Source: Acetatifactor sp.
GTDB taxonomy: Bacteria > Bacillota > Clostridia > Lachnospirales > Lachnospiraceae
Direction: 5' to 3'
Assembly: GCA_024693365.1 (NCBI GenBank)
Contig: JAILLF010000011.1
Span: forward strand, 1-59,447
DNA: 59,447 nt
The translations under genes were made by a program, and so were the position numbers. The notes beneath the pieces were generated by a model. It did not search any database. It saw only the letters and a program-made list of their open reading frames with translations, and was not told the origin of the DNA. Below are positions 16,816 through 25,719 of this stretch, piece by piece; the stretch's first letter is position 1; each line of letters begins with the position of its first letter.

Positions 16816-18111
16816 ATGGATTCTGGGAAAAAGGGGCAGCTGGAGGAACTGGCGGGACAGGTGATGCGTCTGGCGCATGATGAACTGTTGATTCATCTGC
16901 GCTTTTTTGACGTGGCGCTGGCAGGGATGAAGCTTGCGCCGCGCGCCCTCGGAAGCAGCATGGCGACGGACGGGGCGTATTGTTACTATGATCCCGTCTT
17001 TATCCTGAAGGCTTATCAGAAGGAACCGAAGCAGGTTGCGAGAGCGCTTTTGCACGTGCTTTTGCATTGCATTTTCTTTCATCAGTTTCAATATGACAAG
17101 CTGGACGGAGAGGCGTGGGACCTGGCGGCGGACGTGGCCGTGGAGAACGTGATCCAGGACATGGCGTTAAACGGCGTTGCGCTCGAGGAGGATCAGGACA
17201 GGGAGCGAAAGCTTCGGATCCTGAAGGAGGACGTGGGCACGCTGACGGCCGAGAAGCTGTATCGTTATTTTAGGTTGAATCCTCCTTCGTCAAGTGAAAA
17301 AGAAGAACTGCGTAAGCTCTTTTTCAGGGACAGTCACGAGCTCTGGAAGCCCGCGGAAGAACTTGTGATGACGCAGGAACAGTGGAAAAAGATCAGCGAG
17401 CGCGTGAAGGCTGACCTCAAATCCTTTACGAAGGGCAGGGCTGGCGCGGAAACGATCGAAAAAAATCTGGAGGAGGCCACCAGGGACCGATATGACTATG
17501 CTGATATTTTAAGACGCTTTACCGTGACGGGTGAGGACATGGCGGTGAATGACGATGAATTTGATTATATTTATTATACCTACGGACTGAAGGTTTACGG
17601 GAACGTGCCGCTCGTGGAACCTTTGGAATACAAGGAGCTCCACAAGGTCAAGGAGTTTGTGATCGCCATCGACACCTCCGCATCCTGCCGGGGGAGCGTC
17701 GTGCGGGCTTTTTTGAACAAAACGTATTCCATTCTAAAGGGAACTGAAAATTTCTTTCACAAGATCAACGTGCATATTATCCAGTGTGACCAGGAGGTGC
17801 AGAGCGATACCAAGATCACGTGCGACGATGATTTTGAGACCTTCATGAAGTATGGAAAGCTGAAGGGCTTTGGCGCAACGGATTTCCGCCCGGTCTTTGC
17901 TTACGTGGAGCAGCTCCGGGAGCAAGGGGAATTTGAGAACCTAAAGGGTCTGATCTATTTTACGGATGGTTACGGGATTTACCCGGAAAGGAATCCGGGT
18001 TATGACGTGATCTTTGCATTTTTGGAGGAGGACGAGCATCGGATGCCGGTGCCACCCTGGAGTCTCAAGGTGATTCTTGAGGAAGACGGATTGGCGGAAG
18101 ATAAAAGGTGA
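16816..18111 (+). CDS. VWA-like protein with metallopeptidase-like N-terminal domain
   Basis: 431 residues from the ATG at 16816 with AGGAGG at 16803-16808. The N-terminal half resembles the putative metallopeptidase domain of DUF2201-type proteins, but the usual HExxH is HVLLH here (80-84), so the catalytic glutamate is missing; a third histidine is at 89 and WDLAADVAVE at 101-110. The C-terminal half is a von Willebrand A fold with an intact MIDAS: DTSAS near 286, GATD near 354 and FTDG near 380. The partner AAA+ ATPase starts 78 bases downstream. MoxR/VWA pairs act as chaperones or activators that remodel other complexes; the target is unknown. Confidence 0.8.
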   Translation: MDSGKKGQLEELAGQVMRLAHDELLIHLRFFDVALAGMKLAPRALGSSMATDGAYCYYDPVFILKAYQKEPKQVARALLHVLLHCIFFHQFQYDKLDGEAWDLAADVAVENVIQDMALNGVALEEDQDRERKLRILKEDVGTLTAEKLYRYFRLNPPSSSEKEELRKLFFRDSHELWKPAEELVMTQEQWKKISERVKADLKSFTKGRAGAETIEKNLEEATRDRYDYADILRRFTVTGEDMAVNDDEFDYIYYTYGLKVYGNVPLVEPLEYKELHKVKEFVIAIDTSASCRGSVVRAFLNKTYSILKGTENFFHKINVHIIQCDQEVQSDTKITCDDDFETFMKYGKLKGFGATDFRPVFAYVEQLREQGEFENLKGLIYFTDGYGIYPERNPGYDVIFAFLEEDEHRMPVPPWSLKVILEEDGLAEDKR

Positions 18112-18189
18112 TTTTCAAGAAAAAGGTATGGCAGGAGACAAAAGGGAAGCATTAGAAATAAAGAACGAGGAAGATGGGAGCGATAAAGC

Positions 18190-19830
18190 ATGAATATCAA
18201 ACAGGCAAAGGAGTATATCAAGAATTCCGTAAGTTTGTATCTGAAGAAGGATGAGTTTGGGGACTATCGCGTGCCCGTGGTGCGTCAGCGCCCGATCTTT
18301 CTTCTGGGTGCGCCCGGCATAGGGAAGACGGCCATCATGGAGCAGATTGCGCAGGAGCTGGGAATAGCGCTGGTGGCATATTCCATGACACATCACACGA
18401 GACAGTCTGCGTTGGGACTTCCGTTTATTGAAAAAAAGAACTACGGCGGCAAGGAATACTCCGTCTCAGAATATACGATGAGTGAGATCATCGCTTCAAT
18501 CTATGACGTCATGAAGGAGAGCGGCATGAAGGAAGGCATCCTGTTTTTGGATGAGATCAACTGCGTGTCGGAAACTCTCGCGCCTTCCATGCTGCAGTTT
18601 TTGCAATATAAAGTATTTGGGCGCCATGCCGTGCCGGAGGGCTGGGTCATCGTGACGGCGGGAAACCCTCCCGAGTATAACAAGTCCGTGCGGGAATTTG
18701 ACGTGGTGACCATGGATCGCTTGAAGCTACTTCCCGTGGAGCCGGATTACCGTATCTGGAAGGAGTATGCCACGGAGCGCGGCGTGCATGCGGCCGTTTT
18801 GAATTTCCTGGATCTGAAGAAGGAATACTTTTACGTCATGGAGATGACGACGCAGGGACGGAGCTACGTCACGGCCAGGGGCTGGGAGGATCTCTCGGAG
18901 ATCCTGAAGCTCTACGAGGAAGAGGAGCTTGAGGTGTCGGAGAGCCTTGTGGAGCAATACGTGCGCAATCCCAAGGTGGTCAAGGAATTTACGGCATATT
19001 ATGACTTGTTCAACAAGTACAAGAAGGATTACCGCGTGGAAGACATCCTTGCGGGAACGCCTTCCGTGCAAGCGCTTGCGAGGGCGAAGGAGGCATCCTT
19101 TGACGAGAGATTGTCACTCCTTGGAATGCTGCTGGACAAGGTGCAGGCGGAGATGAAGGACGTGATGGAGCAGACGGCATGGCTGTCTGATCTTCGCGCG
19201 CCGCTGAAAGCACTTCTGGCGAAGGCTGGAGAGGGCAACGGGAATGGTGCAGAGGCGAAGGCTGGGGAGAGCAACGGGAATGGTGCAGAGGCGAAGGCTG
19301 GGGAGAGCGGCGGCGATGGCGTGAGAGCGAAGGATGCGCTGGCCGGAATGATTGAAACGTTGGATCAGATGATTGAGGGACGCAGGAAAATCTTGTTCAA
19401 CCTGCAGTCAGCGGGCTCCCTTTCCGATGAGGACAAGCGTAAGCACAAGCGCGTCTTAAGGTTTTTGGAGGAACGCAGAAAGGAATTGTTCTTGCGGGAA
19501 TTTGCGGAGGCAGAGGGCGGAGCGGAAAAGAGTTTGGCAGAAGCTGCCTCAAGCTTGATCAAGCAAAAGTATAATGGTGAAATTTCCCGCATGAAACAAG
19601 ACACGCAGAAGACGGGAGAGCGGTTGCATGCCATGTTTTCCTTTGTGGAGCAAGCCTTCCAAAACGGAAATGAGATGCTGATCCTCGTGACGGAGCTGAC
19701 GGTTGGAAAATATTCCTCTGCATTTATTGCCAACTTTGGAAGCGAAGATTACCACAGACACAATGAAGAACTGATGCTGAGCGAGAGACAAAGCAACCTG
19801 AAGGGCAAGATCGCAGAATTGGGGTTGTGA
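18190..19830 (+). CDS. MoxR-type AAA+ ATPase
   Basis: 546 residues; ATG with GGGAG 9 bases upstream. Walker A GAPGIGKT at 40-47, Walker B LFLDE at 118-122 and a sensor-1-like TAGNPP segment near 160 define an AAA+ ATPase of the MoxR group. A charged helical region (about 230-330) and a Gly/Asn/Glu-rich insert encoded by a 36-bp tandem repeat (about 344-379) follow. The last 160 residues are mostly alpha-helical and coiled-coil-like, longer than a minimal MoxR. It follows the VWA gene, the usual functional partner, and is probably co-transcribed with it. Cytosolic ATP-driven remodelling is inferred from the family. Confidence 0.88.
   Translation: MNIKQAKEYIKNSVSLYLKKDEFGDYRVPVVRQRPIFLLGAPGIGKTAIMEQIAQELGIALVAYSMTHHTRQSALGLPFIEKKNYGGKEYSVSEYTMSEIIASIYDVMKESGMKEGILFLDEINCVSETLAPSMLQFLQYKVFGRHAVPEGWVIVTAGNPPEYNKSVREFDVVTMDRLKLLPVEPDYRIWKEYATERGVHAAVLNFLDLKKEYFYVMEMTTQGRSYVTARGWEDLSEILKLYEEEELEVSESLVEQYVRNPKVVKEFTAYYDLFNKYKKDYRVEDILAGTPSVQALARAKEASFDERLSLLGMLLDKVQAEMKDVMEQTAWLSDLRAPLKALLAKAGEGNGNGAEAKAGESNGNGAEAKAGESGGDGVRAKDALAGMIETLDQMIEGRRKILFNLQSAGSLSDEDKRKHKRVLRFLEERRKELFLREFAEAEGGAEKSLAEAASSLIKQKYNGEISRMKQDTQKTGERLHAMFSFVEQAFQNGNEMLILVTELTVGKYSSAFIANFGSEDYHRHNEELMLSERQSNLKGKIAELGL
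19219..19326 (+). repeat. 36-bp in-frame tandem repeat in the MoxR gene
   Basis: Three units (19219-19254, 19255-19290, 19291-19326) encoding AKAGExNGNGAE-like 12-residue blocks. The first two units differ at very few bases and the third is more diverged, suggesting recent in-frame duplication. Confidence 0.9.
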
Positions 19831-19913
19831 AGTTTAGTTGATTCGTGACGTAAACTATACGGTATGTTAGAAATTGTATGAAAAATCGTTCTTTTCACAC
19901 GCAAAAAGGAAAC

Positions 19914-19929
19914 TGCAAATCGATTTGCA
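19914..19929. promoter_or_regulatory. Perfect 16-bp palindrome, operator candidate
   Basis: TGCAAATCGATTTGCA is fully self-complementary. It sits just upstream of a -10-like TATTAT (19938-19943) and 63 bases before the GTG of the orphan lipoprotein gene. Size and symmetry fit a dimeric repressor or activator site. The regulator is not identifiable here. Confidence 0.45.
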
Positions 19930-19992
19930 TAACTATGTATTATAGTCAACGAAGAGGATGATAAAGAAATTGCTGTTTGAAAAGGTGAAACT

Positions 19993-22065
19993 GTGAATAG
20001 AAATAGAAAAATTTGTTTTTTTATTATCTGCTTTTTGTTATGTTGTTTGATAGGGTGTGCGCCAAAAGAAAACGAAGAATTGACAGCGCAAGGTGAAAAT
20101 GGCGAATCGTACGTGAGAGAGTTTCACGATTGTGGAATATCAATGAATCTCAATGTGCAGGATGATCCCCTTGTGATTCATGATAAGATTTATTTTTCAG
20201 TTTTTGAAAAGGGAAAAGGTATCGATTTTAAGGTAGCCTATTATCAGGGCAATGTCTTTGATGATGAACTCTTTTGCGATTTGGATATTGTAACGGATTA
20301 TGATAACAATGTTGGCTTTGAAATCCGTGCAGGCAAAGATCCCGACTCAAATCAATTATGCGTACTGCAGGAGGATGATGAGCGTGGAGAGATTAAAGTT
20401 TTAATATATGATGAAGATGGTAGTTTGGCGGATACTGTTGACATGTCTAATGAAAAACTGGAAGGTTGCGTTAATTCGTTTAAGATCCGAAAGGATGGAA
20501 AACTCTTTCTTACAACGGGCAATGGCATATACGCGTATTCTGACGAGAATGGAATGATAGAGTATTTTCATCCTGATAATGCACTCCTTCAAAGCATTTT
20601 TCTAAAAAATGAAGAAATCGCGGGCGTATATCGAATGACGAAAGATGATGGTACGCCATATCAGAGCATTATGCTCTTCGATGATCAAGGAAACATAGAA
20701 AGTACTATGGAAGTCCCGCTTTACAGTAATGCTTTTGTAACGTATGGTGACGAAATTTATTACTATTATGATCGTTGCATATATGCCATTGGCAGTACGC
20801 TAGATCAATGTGAATTAGTGATGAAGTTATGTGATAAAGAGGATCAATTCTTCACGACGATATATGCTATTATCAAAAAAGATAGTGAATACGGAGTTGT
20901 CTATAAAAGTTTGTCTGATGAGGTTATCAGATCCGTATTGTTTCATAAAACGCAAGAATCCAAACAAGACAAAAAAGAGATCACTGTATATGATCCAACG
21001 GGAATGATGGACATGTACGTTACAGACCAAATGATTCATGCGTTTAATGATATGAATCAGGATTATTACGTAACAAAAAAAGAGTATGAAAGAGATTTCA
21101 ATTATGTTCTTTTGTCGGATGATAAACCAGACTTGATCTTTTTAAATGAATTGGGCGTAGGAAGCTTTGGACATCTAGGCTACCTAGAGGATTTGACGCC
21201 GTATTTTATGGAACAATCGTCTCAAGACGGATCCGGACTTATAAAGAACTTGACTGATAAGCTTCAAGTGGACGGAAAATTGTATTCATTACCAAGAACA
21301 ATTGGTTTGGAAGCATTCTGCGGATATGCGTCTAAAGTTGGGACGGAAACCGGATGGTCAGAAAATGAATTTGTAGAGTGGTTTCTTGACCATCCGGAGG
21401 CATTGAAAGAATCATGGATGGGGCATCTGGAAATCCTGAGATTTTCCTTGGAAGGCTCATTGGACAAATATGTTGATTTTAATAACAAAGAGTCTAAACT
21501 AAAGGAGGGTGATTTCCGGGAACTTTTGCAGACCATAAAACAGATAACTACGTTTCCCCAGAAAGAAATAATGAAGTCTAGCGCAGGGGACGTTATGAAT
21601 CTTAGTTTTGAAACGGCAGACGATCTGGCGTATTGGAATATGGGAGAGCCATTGACGTTAAAAGGGTTTCCGGATAAAAATGCATCAGCGAATTATATTC
21701 TTACGTATTTTGGACTTGCGATGATGAACACGTCAAATAATAAAGAAGGTGCATTTGAATTTATAAAGTTCATTCAAGAGTATCGTTACGGGTTTTCTTG
21801 CTATTTCTACACGTTAGACGCTACTTTGGAAAAAATGTTTGCGATTAGAATCAGAGAGAATATGGGTAAACCGGAGTATGAAAAAGCACAACAGGATTTC
21901 TGGCAATTATATTCCAGTGCCCATTTAAGAGATTTAAATTCTGTTCCTGTTATTAGTATTATTCTTGAAGAAGCGGGCGCTTACTTTGATGGGGACAAAA
22001 CAGTGGAAGAAGTAACTGACGTCATTCATGGAAGGGTACAGCTTTGGTTGGATGAACGAAAATAA
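19993..22065 (+). CDS. Orphan solute-binding-protein-like lipoprotein
   Basis: 690 residues; GTG start with AAAGGTG 6 bases upstream. A lipoprotein signal with lipobox LIGC places Cys22 as the lipidated residue. The N-terminal 300 residues contain repeated short beta segments (KIRKDGKLFLTTGNGIYAY and similar) resembling a degenerate propeller. The C-terminal 350 residues resemble extracellular solute-binding proteins of ABC sugar importers (PDLIFLNELG, VDGKLYSLPR, a C-terminal helical lobe). No permease or ATPase gene accompanies it, so it may act as a sensor or work with a distant transporter. The gene is clearly more AT-rich than its neighbours, with different codon use, which suggests separate ancestry. 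Confidence 0.7.
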   Translation: MNRNRKICFFIICFLLCCLIGCAPKENEELTAQGENGESYVREFHDCGISMNLNVQDDPLVIHDKIYFSVFEKGKGIDFKVAYYQGNVFDDELFCDLDIVTDYDNNVGFEIRAGKDPDSNQLCVLQEDDERGEIKVLIYDEDGSLADTVDMSNEKLEGCVNSFKIRKDGKLFLTTGNGIYAYSDENGMIEYFHPDNALLQSIFLKNEEIAGVYRMTKDDGTPYQSIMLFDDQGNIESTMEVPLYSNAFVTYGDEIYYYYDRCIYAIGSTLDQCELVMKLCDKEDQFFTTIYAIIKKDSEYGVVYKSLSDEVIRSVLFHKTQESKQDKKEITVYDPTGMMDMYVTDQMIHAFNDMNQDYYVTKKEYERDFNYVLLSDDKPDLIFLNELGVGSFGHLGYLEDLTPYFMEQSSQDGSGLIKNLTDKLQVDGKLYSLPRTIGLEAFCGYASKVGTETGWSENEFVEWFLDHPEALKESWMGHLEILRFSLEGSLDKYVDFNNKESKLKEGDFRELLQTIKQITTFPQKEIMKSSAGDVMNLSFETADDLAYWNMGEPLTLKGFPDKNASANYILTYFGLAMMNTSNNKEGAFEFIKFIQEYRYGFSCYFYTLDATLEKMFAIRIRENMGKPEYEKAQQDFWQLYSSAHLRDLNSVPVISIILEEAGAYFDGDKTVEEVTDVIHGRVQLWLDERK

Positions 22066-22138
22066 TTGTGATCATGTCATGAGAAGTGTGAAAATGGCAG
22101 TCATACGATTCTGCTGAAAGGGCCTGGTGGCACGGCAA

Positions 22139-22174
22139 GGGAGTATCTCTAATTTGAGATACTCCCTTTATCTT
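22139..22174 (+). terminator. Intrinsic terminator of the lipoprotein gene
   Basis: Perfect 11-bp stem GGGAGTATCTC (22139-22149) / GAGATACTCCC (22156-22166), 6-base loop, followed by TTTATCTT. Confidence 0.8.
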
Positions 22175-22195
22175 AATACAAAATTATGTTATTAT
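22167..22195 (+). promoter_or_regulatory. Possible promoter of the leucine-rich-repeat gene
   Basis: TATTAT (22190-22195) preceded by TGT (extended -10); the -35 TTTATC (22167-22172) is weak but 17 bases away. It overlaps the tail of the preceding terminator. Confidence 0.4.
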
Positions 22196-22259
22196 TTGAA
22201 GAGATAAAAATGGGAAGAATACGGAAATTATTCGTGTGAAGCCATGGAAAGGGATTGTC

Positions 22260-23252
22260 ATGAAGGAAATGGAGTATCAGCTGCCAGAGGGGAAGCTGGA
22301 ATACGTGGAACGGGAGCGGGAGATTGAAGTCACGGGTTATCATGGATTGGCGGGGGCCGTATCGGTACCGCAGGAACTCCCCCTATTTGACGACGCGGCG
22401 CATTCGGAGAATGCGATGGGCAAGGTGACGTCGATAGCCAAGAAGGCATTTCTTAGTAAAAAATATCTGCGAAGCGTTACGATCCCTGCATCCGTGGAAA
22501 ACGTTGGTGACTGGGCGTTTGCATACTGCAATGCGCTGAGGGAAGTGAGTTTTGAAGGCCGGGACGTGCGGTTTGGGAAGGACGTGTTTAAGGAGTGTGC
22601 CGCGCTGCGATGCGTAAGGTTTGCAGCGGAGGATTTTAAACCGGGTAGTTTGGCAATACAAGGGCAGGCGGAAGGAATCGGGGCTCTAACGGAACAAGAG
22701 TTGAGGGAGGGGATCGGCGCCCTGACGGCAGCAGCCGTGACACAGATGGATGCGGCGTATTTATTGGATGCAAAGGAGGCAGGGAGTAAGGAGTGGCTTG
22801 GGAAGTGGGATGCCAGGATGTTGGCGATCCTGCATGCGGCGGATGACGAGGGATACTCCAAGCAGATCCTCTGCGGTGAAGAGGATTATGAGAGCGCGGA
22901 TTTGGAGACGTACTTGAAAAACAGCCGGAAAAAGAAGGTGCGTCTATTACTTCTGCGGCTCTATTGGTCTATGGGGCTGGATCTTGCCTTGCAGGATCAA
23001 TTGAAGGAATATCTCCTTACGCATTCCAAGGGCTGCAAGACGGACGAAACCTGGCAGGTCATAAGGGATGAGTGCGGCGACCGGCGTGAATTCTATGAAT
23101 TGTTCGCAAGGCTTGGGTGCCTTTCCAGGGAGAATGCGCCCCTGGTGATTGCGGAGACAAGGGAGGATTGCCCGGAGATGAAGGCATTTTTCTTAAAATA
23201 TCAGGCAGATCATTTCGCCCAGGTGGATTATTTTGCGGACATGGAGTTGTAG
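22260..23252 (+). CDS. Leucine-rich-repeat (BspA-type) protein of unknown function
   Basis: 330 residues from the ATG at 22260, favoured over the in-frame GTG at 22236 by GGAAAGGGA 6 bases upstream. Residues about 50-125 carry two to three BspA-type leucine-rich repeats (LRSVTIPASVENVGDWAFAY, LREVSFEGRDVRFGKDVFKE). The remaining 200 residues are acidic and helical, with no recognisable domain. There is no signal peptide, so unlike surface BspA proteins it is probably cytosolic. Lachnospiraceae carry many such proteins; a protein-binding role is the general expectation. It stands alone between a terminator upstream and a separately promoted gene downstream. Confidence 0.7.
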   Translation: MKEMEYQLPEGKLEYVEREREIEVTGYHGLAGAVSVPQELPLFDDAAHSENAMGKVTSIAKKAFLSKKYLRSVTIPASVENVGDWAFAYCNALREVSFEGRDVRFGKDVFKECAALRCVRFAAEDFKPGSLAIQGQAEGIGALTEQELREGIGALTAAAVTQMDAAYLLDAKEAGSKEWLGKWDARMLAILHAADDEGYSKQILCGEEDYESADLETYLKNSRKKKVRLLLLRLYWSMGLDLALQDQLKEYLLTHSKGCKTDETWQVIRDECGDRREFYELFARLGCLSRENAPLVIAETREDCPEMKAFFLKYQADHFAQVDYFADMEL

Positions 23253-23278
23253 GGAAGACGAATTAAGGATTTCTTAAG

Positions 23279-23308
23279 TTGTCACGTGACGTGAAATGGT
23301 GGTAAAAT
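23279..23308 (+). promoter_or_regulatory. Sigma-A promoter of the UDP-sugar pyrophosphorylase gene
   Basis: TTGTCA (23279-23284), 18-base spacer, TAAAAT (23303-23308) preceded by TGG (extended -10). The leader is about 93 bases. Confidence 0.6.
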
Positions 23309-23408
23309 ACGTTTGTGGCCGCGCAGAGGAAAGATTCCCGTTTTGGGTGAAAGCATGCCGGTTGCGATGATCAAGTAAGAAAATACGTTTTGTTGGAGGA
23401 CTGGCATT

Positions 23409-24638
23409 ATGGCAATGACTTATGAGGAAATCAAGGCAAAGGTAGAAAAGTATGGTCAGGAGCAGGTGCTGAAGTACGTAGACGTGCTGACGGACGCGGA
23501 GAAAGAGGTCTTGTTTGCGCAGATCGAGGCTACCGACATGGACGTGATCGAGTGCTGCAAGCACAAGGAAGAGATGGCAAAGCGCGGCGTGATCTCGCCC
23601 CTTGGCGCCATGGAGCTTTCTGAGATCGAAGCAAATCGCGAGAGCTTTACAAAGACCGGCATTGAGGCAATCAAGGCTGGAAAGGTTGGCGCGGTGCTTC
23701 TCGCAGGCGGCATGGGAACGAGGCTTGGCAGCGACAATCCCAAGGGCATGTATAACGTTGGCATCACCCGCGAACTGTATATCTTTGAATGTCTGATCAA
23801 TAATTTGATGGACGTGGTGAAGCAGGCAGACGCGTGGATCCATCTGTTTGTCATGACCAGCGACAAGAATAATGACGCGACGATCAGCTTCCTCACCGAG
23901 CATAACTTCTTTGGATATCACAAGGACTACGTGCATTTCTTCAAGCAGGAGATGGCGGCAGCGACGGACTACAACGGAAAGATCCTTCTCGAGGAGAAGG
24001 GCAAGCTTTCCACCTCGCCGAACGGCAATGGCGGTTGGTTCATCTCCCTCCAGAAGAATGGCCTTCTGGATCTCGTTCATGAGCAGGGCATTGAGTGGAT
24101 CAACGTATTTGCAGTGGACAACGTGCTTCAGAGAATCGCAGATCCCTGCTTCATCGGCGCAACCATCCAGAAGAACTGTGCGGTTGGCGCCAAGGTGGTT
24201 CGCAAGGCTGCGCCTGATGAGAAGGTTGGATGCATGTGCCTTGAGGACGGCAAGCCCTCCATCGTGGAATATTATGACATGACGCAGGAACTCATGGTTG
24301 CAAAGAATGAGAAAGGTGAACCCGCCTATAACTTCGGCGTGATCCTCAACTACCTCTTCTTCGTTCCCGATCTGGAGAAGATGATGGAAAATCTTCCGCT
24401 GCATGTTGTGGAGAAGAAGATTCCTTATCTCGATGAGAATGGCAATCTCGTAAAGCCCGAAACGCCGAACGGCTACAAGTTTGAAAGCCTCGTCCTTGAC
24501 ATGATCCACCAGCTTTCTTCCTGCCTGCCCTTCGAGGTTGTCCGCGAGCATGAATTCGCGCCCATCAAAAACAAGACCGGCATCGATTCCGTGGAAAGCG
24601 CCCGCGAACTTCTCCAGAAAAACGGCGTAGTTCTGTAA
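23409..24638 (+). CDS. UDPGP-type UTP-sugar-1-phosphate uridylyltransferase
   Basis: 409 residues; ATG with GGAGGA 8 bases upstream. The nucleotide-binding signature LLAGGMGTRLGSDNPKG (about 97-113) and the NGNGGW segment near 203 identify the eukaryote-like UDPGP family, which makes UDP-glucose or UDP-N-acetylglucosamine from UTP and the sugar 1-phosphate. It is not a GalU- or GlmU-type enzyme. The presence of galE 1.9 kb downstream on the same strand fits UDP-hexose metabolism for exopolysaccharide or wall glycans. The exact sugar cannot be read from the sequence. Codon use is strongly C-ending in places, suggesting high expression. Confidence 0.88.
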   Translation: MAMTYEEIKAKVEKYGQEQVLKYVDVLTDAEKEVLFAQIEATDMDVIECCKHKEEMAKRGVISPLGAMELSEIEANRESFTKTGIEAIKAGKVGAVLLAGGMGTRLGSDNPKGMYNVGITRELYIFECLINNLMDVVKQADAWIHLFVMTSDKNNDATISFLTEHNFFGYHKDYVHFFKQEMAAATDYNGKILLEEKGKLSTSPNGNGGWFISLQKNGLLDLVHEQGIEWINVFAVDNVLQRIADPCFIGATIQKNCAVGAKVVRKAAPDEKVGCMCLEDGKPSIVEYYDMTQELMVAKNEKGEPAYNFGVILNYLFFVPDLEKMMENLPLHVVEKKIPYLDENGNLVKPETPNGYKFESLVLDMIHQLSSCLPFEVVREHEFAPIKNKTGIDSVESARELLQKNGVVL

Positions 24639-24707
24639 AACGTTAACTGCTTCTTGCATCTGTTGATACATAGGATTTTCATTTCATTTGTTATTACGTA
24701 AGTAAGT

Positions 24708-24899
24708 GTCGGTCGGTTGATCTTCTCATGAAACAATTAGCCGGCAGCACTTAGTGAACCGGCTGTTCTCATAGTCGATTTCGAGAAATGTTTGAGGAGC
24801 ATAAGCTCCGAGTTTTTCGAAGAAATCGACTGCGCTATGAGAATGGTCGGTGAGCTTAGTGCTGTCCGTGCCGTTTCATGAGAAGATCAGCCGACCGGC
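24708..24899. repeat. Long imperfect inverted repeat (about 190-nt hairpin)
   Basis: Two arms of about 95 bases fold back on a 4-base loop (24801-24804). The best-matched blocks are TGATCTTCTCATGAAAC (24718-24734) with its complement at 24873-24889 (17 of 17), TTCTCATAG (24766-24774) with 24835-24843, TCGATTTC (24775-24782) with 24822-24829, and GGAGC with GCTCC beside the loop. It holds no convincing ORF on either strand. It fills the gap between the pyrophosphorylase and esterase genes. It could be a MITE- or REP-like palindromic element, a structured RNA, or an elaborate terminator. Confidence 0.85.
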
Positions 24900-24930
24900 A
24901 CGGAGACATAAGAAAACAAGGGGGTATACA

Positions 24931-25716
24931 ATGGGGGTTATCAGGTACACGTTTTACTCGAAAACCTTGGGCGAGCAGACCAACGTCTGTGCCATCGTGC
25001 CAACCTATGAGGTGTGGCGCGACAAAATGGACTACAAGGATTACTACAAGAATTACGGCAAGAAGAAACTTCTGTTCATCACCCACGGCGGATCTGACGA
25101 CAGCACGCTCTACCTTCGCAGAACCCGCATCGAGGAATATGCTTATGAGCGCGACATGGTCGTGATCTTCCCGGAAGTGCGCAACAGCTTTTACAGCAAC
25201 ATGGTGCACGGAAAGAAATACTTTGACTTCCTCTCCAAGGAATTGCCGGAGATGGTCATGAACATGTTCCCCGTTTCGAGAGAGCGCAAGGATCACTTTG
25301 TTCTCGGCAATTCCATGGGAAGCCATGGCTCCTTCAAATGGGCGCTGAATTGCCCTGATTTCTTTGCGGCGGCGACCGGAATGTCCGGCGCAGGGGACCT
25401 TGAGGAGCTTGGATTCTACAGTCCCATGTCCGTCCGCGTCAACAATTCCTTTGGAACCATTGAGGAGTATCGCGGAAGCATGAATGATTTCAAGCATCTC
25501 TATCGCGAAATGCTCAAGAACGGCACTGAGTTCCCTAGACTCTACGCCTGCTGCGGCACGGAGGACGGCTTCTATCCCGGCGCGCAGAAGTTTGCGGCGG
25601 ATGCCAAGGCAGCCGGAGTGCCCATCGAATGGTACGAAAGCCCCGGAAAGCATGAGTGGGTATATTGGGACAGCATGCTGCCAATGATGCTGGACAAGAT
25701 GATAAAGGGGGTGTAG
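24931..25716 (+). CDS. Alpha/beta-hydrolase esterase (EstA/S-formylglutathione-hydrolase-like), copy 1
   Basis: 261 residues from the ATG at 24931 with AAGGGGG upstream; the frame is open back into the hairpin but that part is not likely translated. The serine nucleophile S128 lies in GNSMGSHGS, with an acid candidate in GTEDGFY and a histidine in GKHEW near the C-terminus, the usual Ser-Asp-His order. The family covers tributyrin, acetyl-xylan and feruloyl-type esterases acting on small acyl esters. There is no signal peptide, so it is cytosolic. It is followed after 3 bases by a paralogue, so the pair is surely co-transcribed. Confidence 0.82.
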   Translation: MGVIRYTFYSKTLGEQTNVCAIVPTYEVWRDKMDYKDYYKNYGKKKLLFITHGGSDDSTLYLRRTRIEEYAYERDMVVIFPEVRNSFYSNMVHGKKYFDFLSKELPEMVMNMFPVSRERKDHFVLGNSMGSHGSFKWALNCPDFFAAATGMSGAGDLEELGFYSPMSVRVNNSFGTIEEYRGSMNDFKHLYREMLKNGTEFPRLYACCGTEDGFYPGAQKFAADAKAAGVPIEWYESPGKHEWVYWDSMLPMMLDKMIKGV

Positions 25717-25719
25717 GCG

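Noticed and set aside
23274..24671. 465-codon minus-strand frame opposite the UDP-sugar pyrophosphorylase
   Set aside because: Shadow of the strongly biased codon use in that gene; no recognisable domain.
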